Positions 37,144 to 45,576 of a stretch of 64,000 nt of DNA are shown here, piece by piece. The stretch is from Deltaproteobacteria bacterium (GTDB taxonomy: Bacteria; Desulfobacterota; Desulfobulbia; Desulfobulbales; Desulfobulbaceae), in NCBI GenBank assembly GCA_024280455.1, contig JAJRQC010000095.1, positions 1-64,000 on the forward strand. Reading direction: 5' to 3'. The stretch's first letter is position 1. Every line of letters begins with the position of its first letter. The notes under the pieces are model-generated. The model saw only the letters and a program-made list of their open reading frames with translations, made no database searches and was not told the DNA's origin. The position numbers and the translations under genes were made by a program.

Positions 37144-37579
37144 CTATTTCTCTTCCACTAGATCAGTAAGGATCCACTTGGAATCCTCAATCTTGGCATA
37201 GACGTACCGGCTCATGAACAGCTCGTCGCTTTCGCCCTTATAGAGAAGCAAAAGCACCCGAAGAATTTTCGGCGGCTTAAGGATCGATTTTTTCTCTTCC
37301 TTGAGCAACCCTGCAACAAGGTGATACCGAGCGTCCTGGATCTCCTTGATTATTCCGGTTGCCTGTTCTCCTTTATCCCCTGAAGCTGGTTCTCGGTATC
37401 GTGCTTTTTTTATAGGCGGGCGGAGTATCGATGCATTCCCCGGCATCATCCCTGGCCCTACATTTGAAATTTTCATTGTAAGGATTAACGGCTTCCTGCA
37501 AGGGACCGCAGGCGGTGAGGAGGAAAAAGAAAAGGAGAGAACTGTAACGAATTGATTGAGAAAGAATATCCACTGTCAT
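37144..37579 (-). pseudogene. traV-like lipoprotein, frameshifted
   Basis: ATG at 37579 starts a lipoprotein signal (SLLFFFLLTAC) followed by FKCRARDDAGECIDTPPAY, the Cys-Gly-Cys...AY pattern of TraV. The frame then breaks at seven A residues (37405-37411 on the minus strand) and continues one base on as a frame ending at 37144 (ARYHLVAGLLKEEKKSILKP, LMLY-type ends). Joining the two frames gives a ~145-aa product. TraV anchors the F-type secretion core complex in the outer membrane. A single-base insertion in the A-run would explain the break; a sequencing error or transcriptional slippage cannot be excluded. Confidence 0.6.
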
Positions 37580-37763
37580 TTCCACGGAGTTCAGGGTTAA
37601 TGAAAATAGAGTAATCGGAGTATGCTTGCCCGGCTGGCCACCTGTGCTGCAGACAGCCTGCTCACCTTCTTCCGCACGTCCCTTGGCCTTGATGATGGTG
37701 TCTGCGGCGCGGTGCTGACGATTCAGACAACGACCGGTATGAATATCCCAAGCAGTCATGCGC

Positions 37764-38612
37764 CTAAAAAGAGGAGACGACCTTTCCCCGTTCATCCAGT
37801 CGACATCCCTTCATAAAGATGTCATGGTAAAAGGTAAACCAGCAATTTTCTTTCCGGTATCTGGCCAACAACTGTTGTTTCAACTCCACCACCTCCATGG
37901 GAAAGTTGTCATAGGCCATCACCCATAAGGGATTTGCATGGGCATGGGTGGGAAAAAGATCGCCCAGGTGGACGGCACAGATCTTCGCCCCCTCCATTTC
38001 CACAAGCTGGTGGCCGCGGGTATGGCCGCCGGTGTGCCGGACCCGGATGCCGGGGATAATGTCGGCATCACCGTCGACGATTTCCAGCAGACCGCTTTCC
38101 TCAAGACCGGTGAAGTTTTCCGGCCAGTAGGTATGAATTGTGCGGATATTGGGCTGCCGGACATCCGCCCATTCCCGCTGCTGGATTATATGCCTGGCTT
38201 TGGGAAAGGTCAGCTCCGGGTGCCCTGATTCACCGGTCATGACCACTCCGCCTGCATGGTCGAAATCACAATGCGTCAGGATAACCACCTCAATATCCTC
38301 CCTGGCAATCCCCTGTTGTGCAAGATCATCCACCAGGGACCAGTCACGATAGACCCGGAAAATATGCCTGTGCTGATCAGTTAGTTTGTTGCCGAGGCCC
38401 GTGTCTATCAGAATTGTGTGCTCACCGGTCCGGACCAGCAGAGGGGCATTGAGCATCTTGATATAATTGTCTTTATCGGGTGGATACTTTTTTTCCCATA
38501 ACACCTTGGGTACAGGGCCGAACATAGTGCCGCCGTCCAGTTCAAACTCACCGCCGCAAAGCCAGGAAACGGTCATGGAGCCAAGCTCCAGAGAAGTTGT
38601 CAAGTTTTTCAC
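37764..38612 (-). CDS. MBL-fold metallohydrolase (lactonase-like)
   Basis: A 282-aa two-metal hydrolase of the metallo-beta-lactamase fold. The metal motif THCDFDHAGG near residue 112, a downstream His in HTGGHTRGHQ near 193 and an Asp in HLGDLFPTH near 215 complete the usual set. The opening GSMTVSWLCGGEFELDGG-TMFG and the overall length are typical of the AHL-lactonase/phosphodiesterase-like subgroup widespread in environmental bacteria. The true substrate is unknown. GTG at 38612 is used; ATG 38576 has a better spaced GGAG. It diverges from the hemerythrin gene. Confidence 0.88.
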   Translation of the reverse strand: MKNLTTSLELGSMTVSWLCGGEFELDGGTMFGPVPKVLWEKKYPPDKDNYIKMLNAPLLVRTGEHTILIDTGLGNKLTDQHRHIFRVYRDWSLVDDLAQQGIAREDIEVVILTHCDFDHAGGVVMTGESGHPELTFPKARHIIQQREWADVRQPNIRTIHTYWPENFTGLEESGLLEIVDGDADIIPGIRVRHTGGHTRGHQLVEMEGAKICAVHLGDLFPTHAHANPLWVMAYDNFPMEVVELKQQLLARYRKENCWFTFYHDIFMKGCRLDERGKVVSSF

Positions 38613-38748
38613 CTTTTTTCATCATCATAAAAAAGACATGGTCTGACCATTGTATCAATTTTTCATAATTCCTCCCACGCTATTTTCCCTGTTTGCGTTG
38701 AGCCGACAAACGTGGCACAATGGATCAATAATAATCCGGAGCTCTGTT

Positions 38749-39174
38749 ATGGAATGGAATACAAAATATGCCCTGGGGATCCCGGTGGTCGACACCCAGC
38801 ACCGGCAGCTGTTTCGCTTAAGCAATGAGCTTGACGCAGAACTGCAGGCCGGTATCCGCTCGGAAGAAATTGATGCCATGCTCATCCATATAGGTGAATA
38901 TGCGGCCCGGCATTTTGCCATGGAAGAAAAATACATGGCCGAGTCCAACTATCCGGGGCTGGCCGAACAGCAGGCAACCCATCAGGCCTTTGCAAAACGC
39001 TTTGTTGAGATCTATGATGAGTTCAAAAAAAAGGGATTGAGTCGGGATATCGTCGACACCCTGCGCCGGGAACTGACCGACTGGGTTCGGGAGCATGTCA
39101 CCGGCCTGGATCAACGATTCGGCGCCTATTATAGAGACCGGCAGTCAACCGCAAAAACGACCGACTCCCTATGA
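38749..39174 (+). CDS. Bacteriohemerythrin
   Basis: A 141-aa oxygen-binding di-iron protein. The seven ligands can be followed: His18 in DTQHRQLF, His and Glu in HIGEYAARHFAMEEKYM, His in ATHQAF, and His and Asp in REHVTGLDQRF. In anaerobes and microaerophiles these proteins sense, store or deliver O2. The start at 38749 has CGGAG nearby and matches the family's MEWN(T/D) beginning; the frame extends further upstream without support. Its stop overlaps the start of the nuclease gene by 4 nt. Confidence 0.95.
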   Translation: MEWNTKYALGIPVVDTQHRQLFRLSNELDAELQAGIRSEEIDAMLIHIGEYAARHFAMEEKYMAESNYPGLAEQQATHQAFAKRFVEIYDEFKKKGLSRDIVDTLRRELTDWVREHVTGLDQRFGAYYRDRQSTAKTTDSL

Positions 39175-39638
39175 AATCCCTGGCAACCTTCTCTCTGTTT
39201 ACGCTTCTGCTGCTGTCTTCACCGGCCCATGCCTGGAACGGTAAGGTTGTCAAGGTGCTCAGTGGGGACACGTTTATCGCGCTTAAAAAGGATCGGCAGC
39301 AGACTATCAAACTCTACGGTCTTGAATGTCCGGCGCCGGAAACATCCCTCGGGGCACGGGCCAGGAACCTGACCAGGGCAAAAATTAAAGGAAAAAGGGT
39401 TAAAATCAATCCGATAACCCTTGACGGACAGGACCGGATTATTGCCCGGGTCTCCATAAACGGTCAAAGCCTGAATACATTTATTCTCCGGTCCGGCTAC
39501 GGACTGGTCAACCGGAAAAAGTGTACACAACCGGTCTGCGAAGAGTGGATCCGCTTTGAACGCTACGCCCATAAACAAAAAAACGGGGTCTGGGCGATGA
39601 TTGAGGATCTCTCTCGCCAAAAACGGCCGAAAAAATGA
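39171..39638 (+). CDS. Exported staphylococcal-nuclease-like (SNase) protein
   Basis: A 155-aa protein with a signal peptide (SLFTLLLLSSPAHA, cleavage before WNGKV). The SNase fold is visible in VVKVLSGDTFIALKK, IKLYGLECPAPE and GLVNRKKC. The catalytic Arg/Glu set is only partly preserved: residues expected at the 'R(L)xGID(A/T)PE' position read KLYGLECPAPE, and one expected Arg appears at DGQDRIIARV. Activity on DNA or RNA in the periplasm is likely but not certain. Its start and stop overlap its two neighbours by 4 nt, so the three genes form one coupled operon. Confidence 0.85.
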   Translation: MKSLATFSLFTLLLLSSPAHAWNGKVVKVLSGDTFIALKKDRQQTIKLYGLECPAPETSLGARARNLTRAKIKGKRVKINPITLDGQDRIIARVSINGQSLNTFILRSGYGLVNRKKCTQPVCEEWIRFERYAHKQKNGVWAMIEDLSRQKRPKK

Positions 39639-40321
39639 ACACCGTCACACATAACACTCAAAATAAGAAACTCTTGATGACCAGCCTTTGCCGGTTTATG
39701 CCCCTGCTCTTCTGTATCGTCTCCGTGGGGTGCGTGTCAGCGACCCCCTCACCTGCACCGGTGGCGAGCGCAAGCATTGCAGCGCCCGCACCCGAGGAAA
39801 CCGTAACCATCGACGGCACAACCTATCCCGTACCCGAGGCCTGGATCGGCCGGAAACTGAACGCCCCGCCCCTGAAAACTCCTGCCCTGGTTCGGATCCC
39901 GCCCGAGCTGACCAAAGATCAGACCGATATATATATTCTCCGGGAGGCCAGGGACGCCCTGGTGCGGATGGCGGCCAGAGCACAGGAGGATGGGGTTTCG
40001 CTGCGTGTTGATTCCGGCTACCGCAGCGCCTGGTATCAACGGAAGATATTTATCAACCTCATGAAAAAAGGCCGCAGCTTTGAGGATCTGGTTCGCTACG
40101 TGGCCCCGCCCGGCTACTCCGAGCACATGCTCGGCACTGTTGTCGATTTCAGCCCCGGCAACTGGCGGTTTGCAAAGACTCCGGCCTATACCTGGCTGCG
40201 TGAACATGCCGGGGAATACGCTTTTTCAGAAACCTACCCGGAAAACAACCGCCACCACCCCTGGGAATCCTGGCACTGGCGGTACCGACTGCCAGCATCC
40301 GATCGAGATCGGATCAAATGA
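39635..40321 (+). CDS. D-alanyl-D-alanine carboxypeptidase, VanY (M15B) family lipoprotein
   Basis: A 228-aa zinc carboxypeptidase predicted to trim peptidoglycan stem peptides. A lipoprotein signal ends in CIVSVGC, giving lipidation near residue 33. The M15B motifs are intact: VDSGYRSAWYQ, the zinc motif SEHMLGTVVDF and the ESWHWRY end motif with catalytic Glu and third zinc ligand. It is the last gene of the hemerythrin-nuclease-VanY operon and ends 50 nt from the convergent chagasin-like gene. Confidence 0.93.
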   Translation: MNTVTHNTQNKKLLMTSLCRFMPLLFCIVSVGCVSATPSPAPVASASIAAPAPEETVTIDGTTYPVPEAWIGRKLNAPPLKTPALVRIPPELTKDQTDIYILREARDALVRMAARAQEDGVSLRVDSGYRSAWYQRKIFINLMKKGRSFEDLVRYVAPPGYSEHMLGTVVDFSPGNWRFAKTPAYTWLREHAGEYAFSETYPENNRHHPWESWHWRYRLPASDRDRIK

Positions 40322-40371
40322 ATACGGAAAAGATGAACACGCGATGGAGAACGGACGGCAGCAAGGGAGGG

Positions 40372-40686
40372 TTACTGGACATGCACGGTTACCTCAAAAT
40401 GATCAATGGCCTCCTCGTCCCGTTCCCAGCGACGTTTGAGTTTGAGGCGAACAGGTGAGGTTCCTGTCGATCTTGCCAGTAGGGTAAAACATTTTTGACC
40501 GCCTTCTCCAAAGCCGCCCTCCCCGGCCGGTGAGTATTGCAGCCCTTGCACAGCCAGTATTTCAGCATCAAGCTCACCGATTTCCCATTGATAGCCGGTG
40601 GTTGGATTTTCTTTGAGACACAGGACAAGAGTTTCTCCAACCCTAAGCGTCCGTGTTGTCCCCCTGTCTCTTTCGGTGAGCGTCAT
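40372..40686 (-). CDS. Chagasin-type cysteine-protease inhibitor (I42 family)
   Basis: A 104-aa inhibitor fold. The I42 signatures are present: LKENPTTGYQWEI (the NPTTGY-W loop that enters the protease cleft) and a late LKLKRRWERD stretch corresponding to the RPW loop. These proteins block papain-family (C1) peptidases. There is no signal peptide, so it would act in the cytosol. ATG 40686 has GAGG at the right distance. It lies 700 bp downstream, on the same strand, of a papain-like peptidase gene, an obvious target. Confidence 0.9.
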   Translation of the reverse strand: MTLTERDRGTTRTLRVGETLVLCLKENPTTGYQWEIGELDAEILAVQGLQYSPAGEGGFGEGGQKCFTLLARSTGTSPVRLKLKRRWERDEEAIDHFEVTVHVQ

Positions 40687-40865
40687 ACTGTTAAACCTCA
40701 AGATGTTTCGTTCCTGAACAGGTTAAACTGTGTACTGTGCCCACTCAACTAAAAAACAAACACACCTCAGGCAACGCAAGCGCCGGATGGCTGCATTTCT
40801 GCAAAGCACTGAAAAACAACCATGGCGCTCCGTTACCCGGCACTGCCAGTTCAATCAGGACAGGC

Positions 40866-41279
40866 CTACCAGACGTACAACTCCTTAACCTGGCCGCTGT
40901 CCACCTTAAGGTTCACGGTGCTGCCCACCTGCTTTGCGTGCGCAGACAGCATGGTTAACGCGACAACAGCGGTATCGGAGTTGTTAGCCAGTTTCTTCCA
41001 TCCCAGCCCTGAAACCCCTATCCAGGAATTACGATTTTCATTCTTTGACCACAAACTTGTTATTTTTTTTCCCTTATGCCAGACAGCTGCGCCATAGGCC
41101 TCTTCATCTTTCTCTTCGGCAGCATATGCCGGCGGTACCTCAGATGGTATGGATGCTTCATCGGCGGCGGTAAACGGCATCACCCCTTCCAAAGGTGAAT
41201 CAACAGGCCTTGAGTCTTCCCCTGCAGTCATGGAATCTTCTTCTACCGGTGGAACCATTTTGGGTATTTCTTCGCTCAT
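40866..41279 (-). CDS. Small protein sharing the protease's C-terminal module
   Basis: A 137-aa protein in two parts. Residues 1-65 are acidic and Pro/Ala-rich and probably disordered. Residues ~66-137 are clearly homologous to residues ~297-367 of the papain-family protease encoded just upstream: both have a KKI-x2-LW stretch, N-R-N-(A/S)-W, the L-G-W-(K/R)-K tract, a helix ending in A-x-A-K and a final I/V-x-E-(I/L)-Y-V. I know of no name for this ~70-aa module. It has no Cys or catalytic residue, suggesting a binding, targeting or competitive role toward the protease. It may be co-transcribed with it (115 bp gap). Confidence 0.85.
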   Translation of the reverse strand: MSEEIPKMVPPVEEDSMTAGEDSRPVDSPLEGVMPFTAADEASIPSEVPPAYAAEEKDEEAYGAAVWHKGKKITSLWSKNENRNSWIGVSGLGWKKLANNSDTAVVALTMLSAHAKQVGSTVNLKVDSGQVKELYVW

Positions 41280-41394
41280 GGCATGAGCCTCCTTGCTTAT
41301 AATTAATTTGTCTCTTTGTCCCTGTCAACGGGCATGTTTTTCTCATCGATTGTTTGCTGATCATTCCGCTGACATGCTCTTCCAAATAGACCGT

Positions 41395-42498
41395 TTACAA
41401 TACATAGATCTCTGTGATAACCTTATTTTTCTGGTAAATATTGACCGGTCGATTGCCTGCTTTAGCGGCAATAAGCAGCGTCAGCATATCAAAGAAAATG
41501 TTGTCATTGGTGGAACTGATCTTTCTCCAGCCCAAATCTTTCACATAAACCCAGGCATTGCGGTTCGAGTTGTTTGTCCAAAGACCTATGATCTTTTTAC
41601 TTCGTTCCCAGCCGGTTTCTTCCACTTCTACAACCGCATCCATGGAACTGTCAATACCGCACTCACCATAGGCAATTCTGAAGTAACCATTCTCACCAAA
41701 ACCGCTGCCCCAGCTGTTTTTCATTATACAGTAGCCTTCCGCATCATTATACCCCACGCAGCAGACACAGTGACCACCGGCAACCCCACCGGAAACATGG
41801 CGATAGATGCCGCCGTTATAAGAAAAAAAGTCTTGATATACCGTGTAGCAGGCAACCAGCGGCCCCCGGGTTGAGAGCCAGTTTTGCATATCCCCGACTG
41901 CAGTAAACCTCTTCCATCCTTTAATTTTCACCAGCCGGTTTGACCAATTTGAGCATAGATTACACGTCTGATCCCCGGCACTGTACGGAAAACACGCGTC
42001 ATCAACAACGCCCTTGTCCCGGATAGCATCCAGGGCCTTACTCGGCCACCAGCCATTATTACATCTGCGGCCCTCGCTTCTGGCATGACAGTAAAAGAGA
42101 TGGGCCTCAGACAGGTTGATATTCAAATTCGAGTTGTTTCTCTGCCGTTTCAAACGCCCTTCCACGGTTGCAGCTGTACCAAAAGCCACACAGGAACCGC
42201 AGGATCCCTGATTTTTGACCGGTGTAATGTAATTTCTCCCACCCACATTCCGAAGGTCATACGAGGTTGGGTAGCCGATCCCCTTCTGGGAATCAGCCAT
42301 GATCGCCCCAAAATTTGCCCGTGCAATGGCCTCTCTTTCCAGTAGAGTCGGATCATCCGGGCCTGGTTCATAGCCAAGCAGAAGTGACTGCTCTTCCGCC
42401 GACATGACGGAAAAGGGTGTTTCTCCTGCTATCCAATCGGCCTGAACCTCGGATATTGCTTCCTGCACCGCCTTAACACTGAGTGTCTCGTCAGCCAT
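41395..42498 (-). CDS. Papain-family (C1A) cysteine protease with an extra C-terminal module
   Basis: A 367-aa protease. The papain active site is intact: Gln97 and Cys103 in VKNQGSCGSCVAF, His243 in GGHCVCCVGYND and Asn261 in KNSWGSGFG. Residues 1-75 form a helical propeptide-like segment (EEQSLLLGYEPGP). Residues ~297-367 are an added module repeated in the 137-aa protein downstream. There is no signal peptide, unusual for C1A enzymes, so it may act inside the cell or leave by an unknown route. ATG 42498 follows a near-perfect AGGAGGAG; the frame extends 23 codons further but without a site. Cysteine content is high (disulfide pattern CHARSEGRRC, CNLC). Adjacent genes encode an inhibitor of this very class and a BTAD regulator. 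Confidence 0.92.
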   Translation of the reverse strand: MADETLSVKAVQEAISEVQADWIAGETPFSVMSAEEQSLLLGYEPGPDDPTLLEREAIARANFGAIMADSQKGIGYPTSYDLRNVGGRNYITPVKNQGSCGSCVAFGTAATVEGRLKRQRNNSNLNINLSEAHLFYCHARSEGRRCNNGWWPSKALDAIRDKGVVDDACFPYSAGDQTCNLCSNWSNRLVKIKGWKRFTAVGDMQNWLSTRGPLVACYTVYQDFFSYNGGIYRHVSGGVAGGHCVCCVGYNDAEGYCIMKNSWGSGFGENGYFRIAYGECGIDSSMDAVVEVEETGWERSKKIIGLWTNNSNRNAWVYVKDLGWRKISSTNDNIFFDMLTLLIAAKAGNRPVNIYQKNKVITEIYVL

Positions 42499-42900
42499 AA
42501 TGCTCCTCCTGATAATTTTTAATCTTGACATCCCTGTCCGAACCAGGCGCGGAGACCGCTCACACATTTCCGTCCTGTTTTCCTGACGTAGATCCGAACC
42601 AGACCAGGAAGCAAAAACAGTGCGTATTCAGTCGCCCTCACCGGCACCAAATGGCTTTCAACTCCCTTTATGTGTGACACCCTGGAAAAACATGCTTTTT
42701 TCCCGAAATCAGAGACGAACAGGCTTCGAACCAGGACGAACAGGGCCGGAATACAATTTTTAGCATTGCCCCGAGATCAGGAAGACAGACAATTTTTCAG
42801 GAATGCCTCATGTTGATGTATCTAACAATGCCTGTAGTTACAAACAGGAAACAATTCGGTTACAAAGAGAAAAAATAAAGAAAAACTTTGGGGAGACAAC
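42499..42900. other. Intergenic region upstream of the protease gene
   Basis: About 400 bp with no gene on either strand. No strong promoter, repeat or terminator hairpin was recognised. It should hold the promoter of the protease gene and the end of the BTAD-regulator transcript. Confidence 0.5.
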
Positions 42901-44991
42901 TTAGGAAAAGATTCCCTTTGCCTGCAGGGCAAGGGATTGGAGATGGGATCTGGGCTGAAGCCCCGTATGCAAAAATATATTTTTTTCCGCCTTGTGGAAG
43001 ATTTCCAATGCATGAACGGGATAGCCGGTCCCTATAAAATGTTCCATCAGACAGACATAAACGTCTTCCTGCAGCGGCGCGACCTGGGCAGCCTTTTCCA
43101 GAAACAGCAGTTTATCGTCGTCCCTGACCCCATCCAAGGCCGCCAGGCGCAGGACTCCATCAACAAACAGTTTGCGGAGATGATCACGAAAAGAGAGAAT
43201 CCACGGCTCGTCATCATCGGGCAGAAAATCACCTTGATACAGGCTGAGAACAGGTAACAGCTGCTGTACATCTCCTACTCTGCCGGGGGTTTTAATATTT
43301 CTCTGAAAATCCAGGGCATCAATCCGGCAGACAGACTGCACAAGGGACACCCGTTTATGTTTCACAACCAGCCACTGGGCGCTGTGCGAAGACGTCCGGT
43401 CTCCGACCCGGCGCAGCCTTGACAGGGCTGTTTTTAAACTGTTTACCCCCCGGTCACCGTCACTGTCCGGCCAGAGCAAATAGGAAAGTCGTTCCAGGGA
43501 GATTTTTGTCCCTCCAAGGGCAATAATTGCCTTGAGGAGCTGTTTGGATCGCAGTCCTTTCCAGAATCTATCGTACACCGGTTCTCCATCCAGGGACAGA
43601 CAAAAACTTCCCAGTGTACACACTGTGACAGGGGGAATATGTGTCTCGGTGGCGGCTACTCCTGTCCTTGTTTTTGAAGGGAACAATGCCACCTCGATCT
43701 GATATATAAAATCTTTATCACGGTAGAGGGCAATCAAGCGCTCCCCCTGGGGAAGGAGTTCTCTCGCTTTTTTATAAAAAATACGCCCATTATCCACCTC
43801 GCCAAGACGAATGGAAATGGCGACGACTTCAAGAGCACCGGTGGCTGCAAACAGGCTGAAACCTTTATTCTGCCAACGGGGGATCCATTTTTTGAAGTGG
43901 GTAATGGCCTGTGCATATTCCCGGAGGCCGAATAAGGCCTGACCATGGATCAGCGCGGCAAGCGGGGCAATGATCGGGCTGCCGCTCATCTCGCCGCGTT
44001 GCCGGGCACGCTCACTGTGCAACAGCGCTTTGCGGGCATCACCAAGTCTCAGGGAAGCAATACCAAGGCAAAAGTGGACACAGGCAAGATGAAAATAATT
44101 ACATGGGGGGATGGTCTTCTCCATAATAAGTGTAGCGACCTCCTGCACCTTGACAAGCTCACCACTTACACAAAGGCCATAGAGGTAGTTTGTGTACAGG
44201 TGCAGATAAACCGACAGGGACAGCTTCTGCAGTTTCTCATCCTGAACAGTACGCTCCAGCAACTCTATCCCGATCCCGATTTCTCCCCTGATCACCTTGC
44301 ACAGCCCAAGACAGGATTGGTAGAGCAAGGCAGGAAGGGCAGGTATCCCGGCAAGTTTACTTAAGGGAAGACTCTCTGTCAGCAGCAACTCGGCTGAAGT
44401 CAGATCTCCAGCCCAGAAAGCACAGAATGCTGCTGTTGAGGCATGCAGGAGACGCAACGATACAGACCCGGACTTTTCGGCCCAGAATTGCTGGACGGTA
44501 TAGGGCATAACCGCCAGGGCGAGGTTGCCCTGACCGGTGAGTTCAGCCAGAGCCTTGTAACCGAGCAGTGAAGTTACGGCCAGGGGACTAGCCTCGTCAA
44601 TCCGTTTGAGCAGGAAATCGGCTCGGGGAAGCCAGAGATCATAACGCTGAAAATCCATGCCACTGGCCCAGATAGCACCGATTGCAGCACCGGTACAGGC
44701 ATACACCGCATCAAGATCATCCAACAGGAGAAAAGTGGCATAGGAAGTCTCATAGACATCCAGCGAAGGAGGTTTTGCCAATGTTTCCCGGAGAAACTGA
44801 AGCCGAGGCCGAGACGGCGCATCCCTGTGATCAGACTCGGCCGTCCCCTGAAGCAGCTCGGCAAGGGCATAGAGATCCATGTTGAACCAGGACACAAGAG
44901 CTGTCTGGGAGAGTTTATCCAGTTCCCTGGGACTCTTCTCAGAAGTTGACGACAGCATAACATGTGACCTGAAAAGTGATGGAAAATCCAC
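42901..44991 (-). CDS. BTAD-domain (SARP/AfsR-like) transcription regulator with TPR-type N-terminus
   Basis: A 696-aa regulator. Its C-terminal third pairs an OmpR-like winged helix (TLGSFCLSLDGEPV... LLKAIIALGG, LWPDSDGDRG) with a bacterial transcriptional activation domain (QRNIKTPGRV... LYQGDFLPDDDEPW... LRKLFVDGVLRLA). This is the arrangement of SARP/AfsR and of similar proteins in proteobacteria. The first ~450 residues are alpha-helical repeats (TPR/MalT-like), usually a signal-sensing part. No NTPase domain is visible, unlike AfsR or MalT. GTG 44991 is chosen because GGGAGGAG sits 7 nt upstream. It reads toward the papain cluster and is its likeliest regulator. Confidence 0.82.
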   Translation of the reverse strand: MDFPSLFRSHVMLSSTSEKSPRELDKLSQTALVSWFNMDLYALAELLQGTAESDHRDAPSRPRLQFLRETLAKPPSLDVYETSYATFLLLDDLDAVYACTGAAIGAIWASGMDFQRYDLWLPRADFLLKRIDEASPLAVTSLLGYKALAELTGQGNLALAVMPYTVQQFWAEKSGSVSLRLLHASTAAFCAFWAGDLTSAELLLTESLPLSKLAGIPALPALLYQSCLGLCKVIRGEIGIGIELLERTVQDEKLQKLSLSVYLHLYTNYLYGLCVSGELVKVQEVATLIMEKTIPPCNYFHLACVHFCLGIASLRLGDARKALLHSERARQRGEMSGSPIIAPLAALIHGQALFGLREYAQAITHFKKWIPRWQNKGFSLFAATGALEVVAISIRLGEVDNGRIFYKKARELLPQGERLIALYRDKDFIYQIEVALFPSKTRTGVAATETHIPPVTVCTLGSFCLSLDGEPVYDRFWKGLRSKQLLKAIIALGGTKISLERLSYLLWPDSDGDRGVNSLKTALSRLRRVGDRTSSHSAQWLVVKHKRVSLVQSVCRIDALDFQRNIKTPGRVGDVQQLLPVLSLYQGDFLPDDDEPWILSFRDHLRKLFVDGVLRLAALDGVRDDDKLLFLEKAAQVAPLQEDVYVCLMEHFIGTGYPVHALEIFHKAEKNIFLHTGLQPRSHLQSLALQAKGIFS

Positions 44992-45302
44992 GCGATCTCT
45001 CCTCCCATCAAAAAGTTCCATGCACAAAATAGAACAACGTATACTGATTAACTACCTTGAATGAACAGTTAATTCATCAAAAAACATACAGCTACCCTCG
45101 AACGTACAGGAGCAATTCCCGAAAAAAGACTGGGGGACAACATCAATACTCCTAAAACCACAGAAAAAAAGCACAGGCAACGAGGCCGACAATCAGGGCC
45201 GGCATCCAGATAGCGATCTCAATCCCGGGGTCAGGCCAATGGCCAGGGCATCAATGAAAGTAGCAATGGAGAGAAGAACCGTAACCGTTCACCAAAGAGC
45301 AA

Positions 45303-45448
45303 CTAAGGGCTTGTAGGAAAATAACATGGCTGATATTGCGCTTAGGTTTGGGTCAGATTTGGATGAGGATTTTGTGATTGAGCCTCATTCAAATACGACC
45401 CGAAGATAAGATGCAAGATGGCCATGTTATTTACTTACAGGCCCTAAG
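45303..45448. mobile_element. Fold-back MITE-like element
   Basis: 28-bp terminal inverted repeats (45303-45330 and 45421-45448) match at 24 positions and read GGGC(T/C)TGTA...AAATAACATGGC. Similarity of the two halves continues inward (TTTGGGTCAGATTTGGATGAGG against TTCGGGTCGTATTTGAATGAGG on the other arm), so the whole element is one imperfect palindrome around a short centre. TAA flanks both GGGC ends and may be a 3-bp target duplication. It carries no transposase and sits inside the mntP remnant. Confidence 0.72.
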
Positions 45449-45466
45449 ATGGATAAACCCATACTT

Positions 45467-45576
45467 GTAAGCGTTTACCAGATAAGCGCAGACTTCGGAT
45501 AAGCGCAGACTTCGGTGCTCCATATCTATGTGAGGAGGCCTGATCGAACGAAGAGGGGGTGCTGGTGAACGCTTAC
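45467..45576 (+). repeat. Structured dispersed repeat, copy B
   Basis: Ends GTAAGCGTTTACCA and TGGTGAACGCTTAC pair at 13 of 14 positions. It contains the core (CTATGTGAGGAGGCCTGATC then GAACGAAGAGG) shared with copies A, C and D. Unique to this copy is a 17-nt unit, GATAAGCGCAGACTTCG, duplicated in tandem at about 45481-45514. It is the inverse orientation of copy A and lies within the mntP remnant, 18 bp from the MITE. Confidence 0.7.

Noticed and set aside
37405-37411. Programmed -1 ribosomal frameshift in traV
   Set aside because: The A-run resembles a slippery site, but the downstream coding frame is +1, not -1.
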